From Crocosphaera sp. (GTDB taxonomy: Bacteria; Cyanobacteriota; Cyanobacteriia; Cyanobacteriales; Microcystaceae), in NCBI GenBank assembly GCA_030066295.1, contig JASJBX010000001.1, positions 1-32,905 on the forward strand: a stretch of DNA of 32,905 nt, given 5' to 3'. A program made the translations under genes and the position numbers. The notes beneath the pieces are model-generated. The model ran no database searches. It saw nothing but the letters and a program-made list of their open reading frames with translations, and had not been told where the DNA came from. This document shows, in pieces, positions 16,813 through 25,023 of the stretch. Numbering within the stretch: position 1 is the first letter of the stretch; every line of letters begins with the position of its first letter.

Positions 16813-18141
16813 CTATTCTAAAAACTTTTCTATCTGTTCAGTTAACCCTGGACTTTGGGCTTCGGCAAAGTCATAACTTGCGCGAATAATGGGTTTATTA
16901 ACCTCAATTAATTCTGCTAAATTACTAGGGGTTGCTGCTACTACCACATCAACCTCTGCTTGATTAATTGTCTTTTCTAAGGCTTTTAATTGTTCAGGAA
17001 AATAACCCATTGCCGGTAACACAGCCCCAATATGGGGATAGGTTTTGTAAATTTTTGCAATTTCGGGAACTGCATAGGGGCGAGGATCGACAATTGCTTT
17101 AGCTTGGGCGCGGGTAGCTGCAATATAACCAGCCCCGTAGGCCATTCCTCCATGAGTCGTTGTCGGCCCATCTTCCACCACTAAAACCCGGCGATCGCGG
17201 ATTAATTCGGGTTTGTCTAGGACGATGGGAGACTTCCCTTGGATAATTAAGGCGTTGGGGTTAACCTGTTGTACGGTTTCTTTCACCCGTTGAATATTGG
17301 CATCTTCGGCTGCGTCTACCTTGGCAATGATGACAATATCAGCCATGCGTAACACTACTTCTCCTGGATGGTGGGTGGTTTCGTCTCCTGGCCGCAAGGG
17401 ATCGACTAAAACCAGGTGTAAGTCGGGACGAATGAAGGGAAAATCGTTATTTCCGCCGTCCCAGAGGATAATATCGGCTTCTTGTTGGGCCTGTTGCACA
17501 ATTTTTTCGTAGTCTACCCCTGCATAAACAATGTTACCGACGTTAATATGGGGTTCATACTCTTCCCGTTCTTCTACGGTACAATTAGCTTCAGTTAGGT
17601 CATCGAGGGTGGCGAATCTTTGCACCGCTTGTTTTTCTAAGTCCCCGTAAGGCATGGGATGACGAATAACAGCGACGGTTAACCCTTTTTTTTGTAATAA
17701 TTTGGATAACCATCGGCTAGTTTGGGATTTTCCGCACCCGGTTCGCACCGCAGACACAGCAATAACGGGGACGTTGGCTTTTAACATGGTTTGTTGTGGT
17801 CCGAGTAATAAAAAGTCGGACCCTGATGCTAACACGCGAGAAGCCAAGTGCATCACATAACGATGGGTAACGTCGCTATAGGCAAAAATGACTTGATCGA
17901 TGGCTTTTTCTTGACAAAGGCTGTCTAGTTCCGTTTCATCCACGATGGGGATACCTTCAGGGTAAAGAGGGCCAGCTAAAGAAGGGGGATAAAAGCGGTT
18001 GGCAATGCCTGATATTTGCGCTGCGGTAAACGCGACAACTTCCACGTTTGAATTATGGCGATAAACTTGGTTAAAATTATGGAAGTCTCGTCCGGCTGCC
18101 CCCATAATGACGATGCGAGTTTTCGGTTGCTCTGTTTTCAT
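16813..18141 (-). CDS. Cyclic 2,3-diphosphoglycerate synthetase-like GTPase/ATPase (COG2403)
   Basis: 442 aa. The N-terminal Rossmann-like part (IVIMGAAGRDFHNF, residues 10-23) is followed by a P-loop AVRTGCGKS (131-139) and DGGNNDFPF (about 229-237). These are the hallmarks of the COG2403 family, whose characterised member in methanogens closes 2,3-diphosphoglycerate to the cyclic form. No cyanobacterium is known to me to accumulate that compound, so the bacterial substrate is open. The start is supported by AGGAG 9 bp upstream of the ATG. The gene is divergent from the GST gene and not in an obvious operon. Confidence 0.85.
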   Translation of the reverse strand: MKTEQPKTRIVIMGAAGRDFHNFNQVYRHNSNVEVVAFTAAQISGIANRFYPPSLAGPLYPEGIPIVDETELDSLCQEKAIDQVIFAYSDVTHRYVMHLASRVLASGSDFLLLGPQQTMLKANVPVIAVSAVRTGCGKSQTSRWLSKLLQKKGLTVAVIRHPMPYGDLEKQAVQRFATLDDLTEANCTVEEREEYEPHINVGNIVYAGVDYEKIVQQAQQEADIILWDGGNNDFPFIRPDLHLVLVDPLRPGDETTHHPGEVVLRMADIVIIAKVDAAEDANIQRVKETVQQVNPNALIIQGKSPIVLDKPELIRDRRVLVVEDGPTTTHGGMAYGAGYIAATRAQAKAIVDPRPYAVPEIAKIYKTYPHIGAVLPAMGYFPEQLKALEKTINQAEVDVVVAATPSNLAELIEVNKPIIRASYDFAEAQSPGLTEQIEKFLE

Positions 18142-18225
18142 CGTCTTAGTCTCCTCTTACAATGTTATGGTAATTAATATTAGTTTTGAGACAAAAATTA
18201 ATACTTTTTTACTGACAAAAACTTA

Positions 18226-18263
18226 ATCAAGTTCAAAGATAATTGATGTTTTTTAAACTTGAT
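18226..18263. promoter_or_regulatory. Inverted repeat in the divergent cDPGS-like/GST promoter region
   Basis: ATCAAGTT (18226-18233) and AACTTGAT (18256-18263) are perfect 8-bp arms 22 bp apart, in the 275-bp region between two divergent genes. It could be an operator for either gene. The rest of the region is AT-rich and shows no other feature. Confidence 0.35.
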
Positions 18264-18416
18264 CCTTTTATTATAACAAACTTCCTGATTTATAGGATAG
18301 AAACATAAGTATATTAGATACCTTATCAACAGCAAAACTGGGAAATTAATGACAAAATTGTAAAAAAACGTTACAGTATAAACAGAGAATAATCACTGTT
18401 GGGGAGAGGCTCACTA

Positions 18417-19208
18417 ATGTTAGAACTGTATCAATTTGAGGTTTCTCAATATTCTGAGAAAGTGCGTTTAATTCTTGACTATAAAGGGTTAGAATATCGC
18501 AAAATAGAAGTGACCCCTGGAGTGGGACAAGTCGACCTATATAAAATGTCAGGACAGCGACAAGTTCCTGTCTTAAAAGATGGGGAGACTATCGTTGCTG
18601 ACTCGACTGAAATTGCTTTTTATTTAGATAGAAAATATCCAGAAAAGCCGATCATTCCCACTGATCCCCTCAAGAGAGGACAGTGTTTATTAATAGAAGA
18701 ATGGGCAGACGAATCTATTGGAATTAAAGGAAGAATTGCCTTAATTGGTGCGTTAAATCAAAACCCAAATTTCCGTACTTCTGTGCTGCCAAAAGAAGTT
18801 CCTGACTTCTTGAAAACTTTAATTGGTGCGGTTCCTGGAGATATTTTAAGTGTATTAGGAACCGGTGCTGGTTTTGGTCCCGATGCAGTTAAAGAAGCTA
18901 CTAAAGCCCTTAAACAAGACTTAGAAGCTCTTAGTCTTATTTTAGAACATCAACCCTATTTAGTGGGGGATGAAATTACCTTAGCGGATCTAGCAGTGGC
19001 TGGATTAAGTATCATTTTAAAACAACCAGGTGGTGATTATTTAGAGATTCCTGATAACCTTAAAGGAAAAGGAATTCCTGGGTTAGCGGATAACACCGCT
19101 TACGATGCTTTCTTCCTCTGGCGCGATCGCTTATATATGGACTATAGAAACCCCCTAGTTTCTAAACCTTCTGAGGGAGACGCTCCCACTACCATTGATA
19201 TCGAGTAG
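18417..19208 (+). CDS. Glutathione S-transferase family protein
   Basis: 263 aa from the ATG at 18417. A TTG in frame six codons upstream is rejected because GGGGAGAGG (18401-18409) lies between the two and is correctly spaced, 7 bp, from the ATG. The thioredoxin-fold N-domain is clear: MLELYQFEVSQYSEKVRLIL with a Ser as the candidate glutathione-activating residue, then the cis-Pro VPVL and the ADSTEIAFYLD glutathione-binding segment. The C-terminal helical domain contains the folding motif LVGDEITLADLAVAGL. GSTs conjugate or reduce electrophiles and peroxides with glutathione in the cytosol. MsrB follows 51 bp later on the same strand, suggesting a shared oxidative-stress role. Confidence 0.9.
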   Translation: MLELYQFEVSQYSEKVRLILDYKGLEYRKIEVTPGVGQVDLYKMSGQRQVPVLKDGETIVADSTEIAFYLDRKYPEKPIIPTDPLKRGQCLLIEEWADESIGIKGRIALIGALNQNPNFRTSVLPKEVPDFLKTLIGAVPGDILSVLGTGAGFGPDAVKEATKALKQDLEALSLILEHQPYLVGDEITLADLAVAGLSIILKQPGGDYLEIPDNLKGKGIPGLADNTAYDAFFLWRDRLYMDYRNPLVSKPSEGDAPTTIDIE

Positions 19209-19259
19209 TATCTTTTTCAAAACAGTTGAACATTTGTTGTTATTTTAGAAAAAACCATC

Positions 19260-19676
19260 ATGAAAACATCAGACAAACAATTTGAAATCACCAAAAGTGA
19301 ACAGGAATGGAAAAACCTATTAACCCCCGAACAGTTTAACGTTTTACGGAAACACGGCACCGAAAGAGCGCGAACCAGTCCCCTCGATAAAGAGTATGGG
19401 GAAGGAGTCTATAAATGCGCTGGGTGCGGACAACCCTTATTTACTTCTGAGACTAAATACGACAGTGGCACCGGATGGCCAAGCTTTTATCAACCCATCG
19501 AGGGTGCTATTGAAACCTCTGTCGATCGCTCTTTATTTATGACTAGAATTGAAGTCCATTGTAGTCGCTGCGGGGGTCATTTAGGTCACGTTTTTCCCGA
19601 TGGTCCCAAACCCACAGGACAACGTTATTGTATGAATGGGGTTTCTTTGAAGTTTGCTCCAGAAACTGAGAAATAA
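19260..19676 (+). CDS. msrB: Peptide-methionine (R)-S-oxide reductase
   Basis: 138 aa, full length for MsrB. It reduces the R-epimer of methionine sulfoxide in damaged proteins. The four zinc cysteines are in two CxxC pairs (C53/C56 and C101/C104). The substrate pocket [10 protein letters not shown] (70-79) and [17 protein letters not shown] are intact, and the catalytic Cys124 is in [11 protein letters not shown]. It lies downstream of the GST gene and converges with hemL across a perfect palindrome at 19684-19706. Confidence 0.97.
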   Translation: MKTSDKQFEITKSEQEWKNLLTPEQFNVLRKHGTERARTSPLDKEYGEGVYKCAGCGQPLFTSETKYDSGTGWPSFYQPIEGAIETSVDRSLFMTRIEVHCSRCGGHLGHVFPDGPKPTGQRYCMNGVSLKFAPETEK

Positions 19677-19683
19677 TTAGAAA

Positions 19684-19706
19684 TAGGGTGGGCAATGCCC
19701 ACCCTA
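19684..19706. repeat. GTAGGGTGGG-family palindrome, copy 2 (perfect)
   Basis: TAGGGTGGGCA-A-TGCCCACCCTA is a perfect 11-bp inverted repeat with a single central base. It lies 8 bp after msrB and 25 bp before the end of hemL. No T-run follows, but as RNA it would be a very stable hairpin at both 3' ends. Confidence 0.85.
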
Positions 19707-19730
19707 CAACTGTGATCAAAAGAAAGCAAC

Positions 19731-21032
19731 CTATAGATTAGAAAGCACTTCTTTGGCCGCGGCCAAAGTCTTGTCAATATCTGCTGAGGTATGAGCTAAA
19801 GAGGTGAAACCGGCTTCAAACTGAGAAGGAGCCAGATAAATCCCTTTTTCTAGCATTCCCCGGTGAAAACGGCCAAATTTAGCAGTATCAGACTTTTTCG
19901 CATCGTCGTAGCTTCTGACGGGTCCCTCGGTAAAGAACATACCAAACATGGCCCCAATAGAACCACCACAAACGCTATGACCCGCCTCTTTGGCTGCCTT
20001 TAATAAGCCTTCGCTTAACTGTTGGGTAATTTGGTCTAATTGATCATAGGTTCCTGGTTTTTGCAGTAATTCCAGGGTTTTGATGCCGGCAGTCATGGCC
20101 AATGGGTTTCCTGATAGGGTTCCTGCTTGATACATGGGACCGGCTGGGGCAACCATAGACATAATATCTTTACGGCCACCGTAGGCCCCAACGGGTAACC
20201 CACCGCCGATAACTTTACCCAAAGTGGTTAAGTCGGGGGTCACGCCAAATTTTGCTTGGGCCCCACCGTAGGAAATACGGAAACCGGTCATTACTTCATC
20301 AAACACTAACAAAGCACCGTTTTCTTTGGTTAATTCCCGTAATCCTTCTAAAAAGCCGCCGTCTGGCACAACAAACCCAGAATTACCCACTACAGGCTCT
20401 AAAATGACCCCTGCAATCTGATCGGGATTTTCGGTAAATAGGGCTTTAACTGCTTCTAAATCGTTGTAAGGGGCGGTTAAAGTATTAGCAGTGGTGGTTT
20501 TGGGAACTCCAGGAGAGTCGGGTAAACCAAGGGTGGCGACGCCAGATCCGGCTTTCACCAAGAACATATCTGCGTGGCCGTGGTAACACCCTTCAAATTT
20601 AATGATTTTGTCTCGGCCAGTAAAGGCCCGCATTAAGCGCAATACGGACATACAAGCTTCGGTTCCTGAGTTGACAAAGCGGACCATTTCGATGCTAGGA
20701 ACGGCATCGATGACCATTTCTGCTAAGGTATTCTCTAAGTAACAAGGTGCGCCGAAACTGGTTCCTTTGTCTAAAGCGTCGTGAAGGGCAGAGATAACGT
20801 CAGGATGGGCGTGGCCACAAATAGCGGGGCCCCAGGTTCCGACATAATCAATGTATTGGTTGCCGTCTACGTCCCAAATATAAGCCCCTTTGACGTGGTC
20901 AAAGACGATGGGTTGCCCTCCAACGGACTTAAACGCCCTCACGGGGGAACTTACGCCCCCTGGCATTAATTTTTGTGCCGCAGCGAAAATTTCTTCTGAT
21001 TTTGTGGTTTTCAATGATGTTGTGGTAACCAA
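19731..21032 (-). CDS. hemL: Glutamate-1-semialdehyde 2,1-aminomutase
   Basis: 433 aa. It converts glutamate-1-semialdehyde to 5-aminolevulinate, the committed precursor of heme, chlorophyll and phycobilins. It is a PLP enzyme of aminotransferase class III. Lys273 in [18 protein letters not shown] is the Schiff-base lysine, at the same number as in the Synechococcus enzyme. NSGTEA (121-126) binds phosphate and FDEVMTGFR (244-252) contains the PLP-ring Asp. The start is TTG at 21032: AAGGAG (21040-21045) lies exactly 7 bp before it and no closer ATG fits. The leader forms a strong hairpin (21075-21148), suggesting post-transcriptional control. Confidence 0.96.
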   Translation of the reverse strand: MVTTTSLKTTKSEEIFAAAQKLMPGGVSSPVRAFKSVGGQPIVFDHVKGAYIWDVDGNQYIDYVGTWGPAICGHAHPDVISALHDALDKGTSFGAPCYLENTLAEMVIDAVPSIEMVRFVNSGTEACMSVLRLMRAFTGRDKIIKFEGCYHGHADMFLVKAGSGVATLGLPDSPGVPKTTTANTLTAPYNDLEAVKALFTENPDQIAGVILEPVVGNSGFVVPDGGFLEGLRELTKENGALLVFDEVMTGFRISYGGAQAKFGVTPDLTTLGKVIGGGLPVGAYGGRKDIMSMVAPAGPMYQAGTLSGNPLAMTAGIKTLELLQKPGTYDQLDQITQQLSEGLLKAAKEAGHSVCGGSIGAMFGMFFTEGPVRSYDDAKKSDTAKFGRFHRGMLEKGIYLAPSQFEAGFTSLAHTSADIDKTLAAAKEVLSNL

Positions 21033-21039
21033 CTTAAAT

Positions 21040-21045
21040 CTCCTT
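21040..21045 (-). promoter_or_regulatory. Ribosome-binding site fixing the TTG start of hemL
   Basis: AAGGAG on the minus strand, 7 bp before TTG at 21032. It decides the start codon, since no in-frame ATG lies nearby. Confidence 0.8.
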
Positions 21046-21074
21046 GTGTTCGTGACGTACTTCTCATAATGCTT

Positions 21075-21148
21075 CCGTGGGACTCCATAGGGGTTGTTTC
21101 ATTTCAGACATAATTACAACCATCATGTGACTGTTTCTATGGACACGG
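21075..21148 (-). promoter_or_regulatory. Structured element in the hemL 5' leader
   Basis: CCGTG (21075-21079) plus TCCATAG (21084-21090) pair with CTATGGA (21137-21143) plus CACGG (21144-21148): 12 bp with one 4-nt bulge. Inside it GGTTGT (21092-21097) pairs with ACAACC (21116-21121). The element ends 42 bp before the hemL start. The same stretch on the minus strand holds a short frame ([15 protein letters not shown], stop) of 15-20 codons. It is a candidate regulatory RNA; no known riboswitch is recognised. Confidence 0.4.
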
Positions 21149-21328
21149 TTAAGGCTTTAGTTAAGTCTTTGACTGAGAATTCGTTATATCTTCCATTGAT
21201 CCTTATTATACGATGGTGGCTGCCTTTTTTATCTTCATGTTTTCCCATGACAGTAAAGTTCTAGACTTCATGAGTAGGAAAAACCTGATAATTTCCTAAT
21301 TTAATTCATTAAAAATAAGATTATATAC

Positions 21329-21334
21329 TATAAT
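21329..21334 (+). promoter_or_regulatory. Candidate -10 box of hicBA
   Basis: TATAAT, a perfect -10 hexamer, lies 33 bp before the hicB start. The -35 region is poor, so this is a moderate call. Confidence 0.4.
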
Positions 21335-21361
21335 TAAAGTTGTAGAATGATTGAACTTTAA
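21334..21361. promoter_or_regulatory. Inverted repeat between the hicBA -10 box and start codon
   Basis: TTAAAGTT (21334-21341) and AACTTTAA (21354-21361) are perfect 8-bp arms 12 bp apart. The right arm touches the Shine-Dalgarno AAGGA (21361-21365). It may be the operator for autoregulation, or an RNA hairpin that limits translation. Its place is typical of toxin-antitoxin operators. Confidence 0.45.
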
Positions 21362-21367
21362 AGGAAT

Positions 21368-21574
21368 ATGCAATATCAGGTTAATCTTAAAAAAACAGAA
21401 GAAGGATATGCTGTTTGGTGTCCTAGTTTGCCTGGATGTGCTTCTCAGGGAATAACAAAAGAGGAAGCTCTTGATAATATTCAAGATGCAATTATTTCTT
21501 ATTTAGAAGTTGCCAAAGAACTCAATACTGGAATTGAATCTTGTTATGTAGAAGTAAAATTAAATCATGCCTAA
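21368..21574 (+). CDS. hicB: HicB-type antitoxin, short form
   Basis: 68 aa. The sequence has the HicB partial RNase-H fold: MQYQVNLKKTEEGYAVWCPSL, PGCASQGITKEEALDNI, and a helix ISYLEVAKEL. HicB normally blocks HicA by covering its active site. There is no C-terminal ribbon-helix-helix or HTH DNA-binding domain; full-length HicB proteins are about twice this size, while short ones of about 70 aa are frequent in cyanobacteria. AAGGA is only 2 bp from the ATG, a poor spacing. The toxin gene overlaps by 8 bp, so the two are translationally coupled, antitoxin first. Confidence 0.85.
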   Translation: MQYQVNLKKTEEGYAVWCPSLPGCASQGITKEEALDNIQDAIISYLEVAKELNTGIESCYVEVKLNHA

Positions 21575-21779
21575 TGTTCCTGGAATTAATCATAAACGAG
21601 CCATTAAAGCATTTGAAAAAGCAGGTTTTTCGATTGTTAGACAGGGTAAACATATTACCATGACTGATGGGGAACATATCTTAACCATTCCTAGAGCAAA
21701 TCCTATTAATGGTTATACAATGGGAGCAATTATTAAAGGTTCAGGAATGACAGTTAAAGAATTTAAGAAGCTTGTCTAA
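21567..21779 (+). CDS. hicA: HicA-type mRNA interferase toxin
   Basis: 70 aa, the usual size of HicA. HicA is a dsRBD-like RNase that cuts mRNA and slows growth when HicB is lost. The catalytic His sits in IVRQGKHITMTDGEH (first H of that stretch), and the C-terminal helix TMGAIIKGSGMTVKEFKKLV is typical. The ATG lies within the last codons of hicB. Order hicB-hicA is the reverse of the Escherichia coli locus but frequent in cyanobacteria. Confidence 0.9.
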   Translation: MPNVPGINHKRAIKAFEKAGFSIVRQGKHITMTDGEHILTIPRANPINGYTMGAIIKGSGMTVKEFKKLV

Positions 21780-21862
21780 ACAATAAATTAAGAAAGATCC
21801 ATTTTTTACACTAATAAAGTTTAATAATCTCAAAAAGATCAAAAAATATAGATTTACTTCCA

Positions 21863-23404
21863 TTATAATAGTCTATTAAAAATTGCTGTAATTTGTGTTT
21901 TCCAGTTGCTGGTAGTATCAATTTTTTTAACATAACTCATTTCTTCTTCATTAAAGTCTTGAGCATTATTTTGTTGCTGTTGCAATAGATCAGAGGTTGC
22001 ATCAGAAATATCTCCTTTACGTTTTGAAAGGCGATCGCTTAAAGTTTCTACAGGTGCATAACAAGATACAATTGTCAAGGGAATGTTATATCTTTTAGCT
22101 ATTTCTATCACCAGTTTTCGCCATTGATGACGATCAAATTTAGCGTCTAAAATGACATTAAATCCTTGTTTAGTAACTATTTCACCTAGTTTAATCAAGG
22201 TTTCGTAAGTTTTTTGGTTCATTTTTTCACTATAAAGTCCACTGTTTCCTGTTTCATCTAAACTCACATTACCTAAGTGTTTTCTGACAGCATCAGAACG
22301 AATTAAAATAGCGTTAATATTTTGAGCAAGATAGTTTGCTATGGTAGTTTTTCCTGATCCTGATAACCCTGACATCATAATAATTTGTCCTTGATGTTGT
22401 TGGGTATATTGCCAAGCTAAATGATAGTAATTTTTTGCTTCTTGTTGCGCTTTTTGATGATTTTCTTCACTAATATTGGGGTCATCAAGTATCATCGAAT
22501 TAACTTTTGCCCTTACATACGCTTGACGGGAAAGATAGACGGGTAAAACTTGTAATCCTTGCCAATCTCCTGTATTTTCTAAATAAGTGTTGAGGAAAAC
22601 ATTACTTAAGTCTTTGCGGTTTCTTGAATCTAAGTCCATGACAGTAAATGCAACATCAAACATCACATCAACATAGCGAAATTCTTCGTTAAATTCAATG
22701 CGATCAAATAACTGTATTTTATTGTTCCATAGACAAATATTTTTTAAGTGTAAGTCTCCATGACATTCTCTTATTTTATCTTCTTGTTGTCGTTGGATAA
22801 AATAGTTTTGTTTTTGTTCAAAATAGTGATCAGTAAAGTCTTTTGTTTCTTGATATTGTTGTTGAGTTTGAGCAATACTTATATATTTTTCTGTTCTTTC
22901 GTAATTTTCGTCTATAGATTGTTTGATGACTTCTATTTTACCAAAACTGCGAATATACTCGTTAGTTTTTGTATTTTTGTGAAATTCTGCTACTATCTTT
23001 CCTAACTTTTTTAGGTGATGTTTTTCTAGTTTTCCTGCTTGAAATAGATTGATAAATAAACAATCTTGAGGAAATTGGTTCATCTTGAGAGTATAATCTA
23101 TAATTTCTCCTTTTATTCCTATTTTTACTTGATTATTTTCTAAAGTAATGGGTAAAACTTCCACATAAATATCAGGTGCAATTAATTGATTCATGGTCAA
23201 TTCTTGATTCAAAAAATGCTGACGTTTTTCTAGCGTTGAATAGTCTAAAAAGCCAAAATCAACAGGTTTTTTAATTTTGTAAGCATAATTTCCTGTTAAA
23301 AATATAACTGAAATATGGGTTTGAATCACTTTTACAGGAGTTTGTACAGTATGGGGATAACTATCGGGATTTTGTAGTTTTTTAATAAGTTTTGAAAGTT
23401 CCAT
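21863..23404 (-). CDS. Bifunctional APH-like phosphotransferase / P-loop kinase fusion
   Basis: 513 aa from the ATG at 23404, chosen because AAGGAT (23411-23416) lies 6 bp upstream; a TTG 12 codons earlier would overlap the previous gene. The N-terminal half (about residues 1-320) is an aminoglycoside-phosphotransferase/choline-kinase fold: YAYKIKKPVDFGFLDYST in the ATP loop, catalytic HGDLHLKN, and IQLFDRIEFN in place of the Mg-binding D-x-D region. The C-terminal half (about 340-513) is an adenylylate-kinase-like P-loop domain: MMSGLSGSGKTTIANYL, then RSDAVRKHLG and a lid-like DRLSKRKGD. The fusion is known in bacteria (COG2187 + COG0645) without a defined substrate. It is the last gene of the three-gene operon with EI24. 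Confidence 0.85.
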   Translation of the reverse strand: MELSKLIKKLQNPDSYPHTVQTPVKVIQTHISVIFLTGNYAYKIKKPVDFGFLDYSTLEKRQHFLNQELTMNQLIAPDIYVEVLPITLENNQVKIGIKGEIIDYTLKMNQFPQDCLFINLFQAGKLEKHHLKKLGKIVAEFHKNTKTNEYIRSFGKIEVIKQSIDENYERTEKYISIAQTQQQYQETKDFTDHYFEQKQNYFIQRQQEDKIRECHGDLHLKNICLWNNKIQLFDRIEFNEEFRYVDVMFDVAFTVMDLDSRNRKDLSNVFLNTYLENTGDWQGLQVLPVYLSRQAYVRAKVNSMILDDPNISEENHQKAQQEAKNYYHLAWQYTQQHQGQIIMMSGLSGSGKTTIANYLAQNINAILIRSDAVRKHLGNVSLDETGNSGLYSEKMNQKTYETLIKLGEIVTKQGFNVILDAKFDRHQWRKLVIEIAKRYNIPLTIVSCYAPVETLSDRLSKRKGDISDATSDLLQQQQNNAQDFNEEEMSYVKKIDTTSNWKTQITAIFNRLL

Positions 23405-23414
23405 GATTTTATCC

Positions 23415-24200
23415 TTAATTAACTCTAATGTAATCAGCAAATTGAAATTCTTGAAGCTGTTTTAATTGTTCAGAAACTTCCTTAAATATTGATAATAGTT
23501 GTTTAAACGTTCGGTTCACAATTTCTAAGGCGATCGCATCTCCAGAATGACCCCCGATACAAATTTGATTATCAACCACATTACTAATAAGAAGAGTGCT
23601 ACCCAAGTTAGGATGAACTAAATCACAAAATAAGGTATATAAATCATGAATTGATTGTTCTTCTTCTATCCATTTTTGTAAACAAGTTATCACATTAACT
23701 TGAGAATTTTTAAGAATATTTCCTGGTTTAAGGTTATCTAATTCATCAAAATAATCTACTAAAAAATCACCCCAATCAAATCGATTTCCGATGAGATGTT
23801 TTTCTAACCAAGGGATAATCGTTTCTACTTCTTCTGCGGTCACTTTTCCATCTTCTAAGGCAATTTCTACTAAAGGAAACATCTTGCTAGTGACATAATA
23901 TCTTAAAATTGCTGTATGTTCAATTAAGGATCTACCAATGAGTCCGTATAATAGATAATTTTCTTCGTTTAGCACTTGAATTAAGGACTTGCATAACAGA
24001 TAATATTTATTAAAATAGACAGTCAAAATAGCATCCAAATAATGATCATATAAATGATGACTATCTTTATCGATAGGACTCCACATTAAATTTTTTTCGC
24101 TTTTGTGGTGTAAAAGTTCTGTTATCTCTTCAAACTTTTTCAAAGAGTCAAGGAGATCAGGGTCAATTTTTTGACGAATGTTTGTGTTAAATTTAATCAT
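23415..24200 (-). CDS. Unknown helical protein of the EI24-kinase operon
   Basis: 261 aa, ATG start. Predicted all-helical and soluble. Segments that look conserved are LYGLIGRSLIEHTAILRYY (about 85-103), with R and E, and CDLVHPNLGSTL (about 189-200), with D and H. Similar spacing of an R-x3-E and an H-P occurs in DUF5677-type proteins, which is a weak resemblance only. I do not assign a function. It lies 16 bp after EI24 and 10 bp before the kinase fusion on the same strand, so the three genes are co-transcribed in all likelihood. Confidence 0.75.
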   Translation of the reverse strand: MIKFNTNIRQKIDPDLLDSLKKFEEITELLHHKSEKNLMWSPIDKDSHHLYDHYLDAILTVYFNKYYLLCKSLIQVLNEENYLLYGLIGRSLIEHTAILRYYVTSKMFPLVEIALEDGKVTAEEVETIIPWLEKHLIGNRFDWGDFLVDYFDELDNLKPGNILKNSQVNVITCLQKWIEEEQSIHDLYTLFCDLVHPNLGSTLLISNVVDNQICIGGHSGDAIALEIVNRTFKQLLSIFKEVSEQLKQLQEFQFADYIRVN

Positions 24201-24216
24201 GGTTAACCCCCTATCA

Positions 24217-25023
24217 TTATAGATGTTTTAAGAGAATGCGATCGCAGACAAATAACGTCCCACTTCCCACACAAAAAGGAATGGTAATCAAGTTGATAAA
24301 AGGTATACCAATTAACAATAAACATACTAAAGCAAACCCTGCACTTGCGGGAAACGTTTTCCAAACCAGACTCACTTTTTTTCTGAATTTTAGCCGTCTT
24401 CTTTCCAATGCACCATCAAAGAAATCTAAACAAATAATCGTACCTGTAACCGTTAAACCCCCTACAGTAGAAATAATTGCACCGATAATCGGAATAAAAC
24501 TCAACAAAAAAATTAAGACACCACACCCTAAAATTAAGACAATTTTTTTCAGTTCAAATAAAATAGCCCGCCCAATATCTCGAATCATTCCCACTTCTAT
24601 AATTTCTACTTTATTGGTTCTAACTTTCTCTATTTTCTCCGATAAATTACCGTACCATGGTGCGGCCAATAATACACCAAATTGTACTAAAACAAACCCT
24701 GTTAAAATCAACAATAGTATACTTAAAATAATTCTAATTAACCACCCTAAAAAAATGACAAGATAATCTAGACTATTGAACCAACTGGGAAGATCAGCCA
24801 ATAAGAGATCAAGACGGTTAATCATATTATCAGTCAGCAGTTGGGTAACTTGCCAACCAAAGAAAAATAGACCAATATAAAGGAAAATCCCAACAACAAT
24901 ATTGACTACAATAGGAACAATAATATAAGACAACAGACCAGGATTAGACTTAAACAGTCGTAATAAACGGAAAGGATAACTCATTCCAGAAAGAAAACCA
25001 AAGCCTGTGAGAATTTGTAACAT
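24217..25023 (-). CDS. EI24-domain (CysZ-like) membrane protein
   Basis: 268 aa with about four to six hydrophobic segments (about 38-60, 87-112, 163-200, 228-262). The N-terminal GFGFLSGMSYPFRLL, the AAPWYGNLSEKIE loop and the SFIPIIGAIISTVGG helix match the EI24/CysZ family. CysZ of Escherichia coli takes up sulfate; cyanobacterial members have no demonstrated substrate and this gene has no sulfur-assimilation neighbours. First gene of the three-gene minus-strand operon. Confidence 0.85.
   Translation of the reverse strand: MLQILTGFGFLSGMSYPFRLLRLFKSNPGLLSYIIVPIVVNIVVGIFLYIGLFFFGWQVTQLLTDNMINRLDLLLADLPSWFNSLDYLVIFLGWLIRIILSILLLILTGFVLVQFGVLLAAPWYGNLSEKIEKVRTNKVEIIEVGMIRDIGRAILFELKKIVLILGCGVLIFLLSFIPIIGAIISTVGGLTVTGTIICLDFFDGALERRRLKFRKKVSLVWKTFPASAGFALVCLLLIGIPFINLITIPFCVGSGTLFVCDRILLKHL

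Larger units (their letters stand above)
21033..21367. other. 335-bp region between hemL and hicB
   Basis: It holds the hemL ribosome-binding site, the hairpin at 21075-21148 and, at the right, the hicBA promoter region. Between about 21150 and 21300 I see nothing I can identify. Confidence 0.7.

Noticed and set aside
18399-18416. N-terminal TTG extension of the GST
   Set aside because: The Shine-Dalgarno sequence at 18401-18409 lies inside the extension and is correctly spaced to the ATG at 18417.
23405-23440. N-terminal TTG extension of the kinase fusion
   Set aside because: It would overlap the upstream gene, while AAGGAT is well placed for the ATG at 23404.
24236-24766. 176-codon plus-strand frame
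   Set aside because: Antisense to the EI24 gene, whose family segments are clear; the frame has no recognisable protein pattern.
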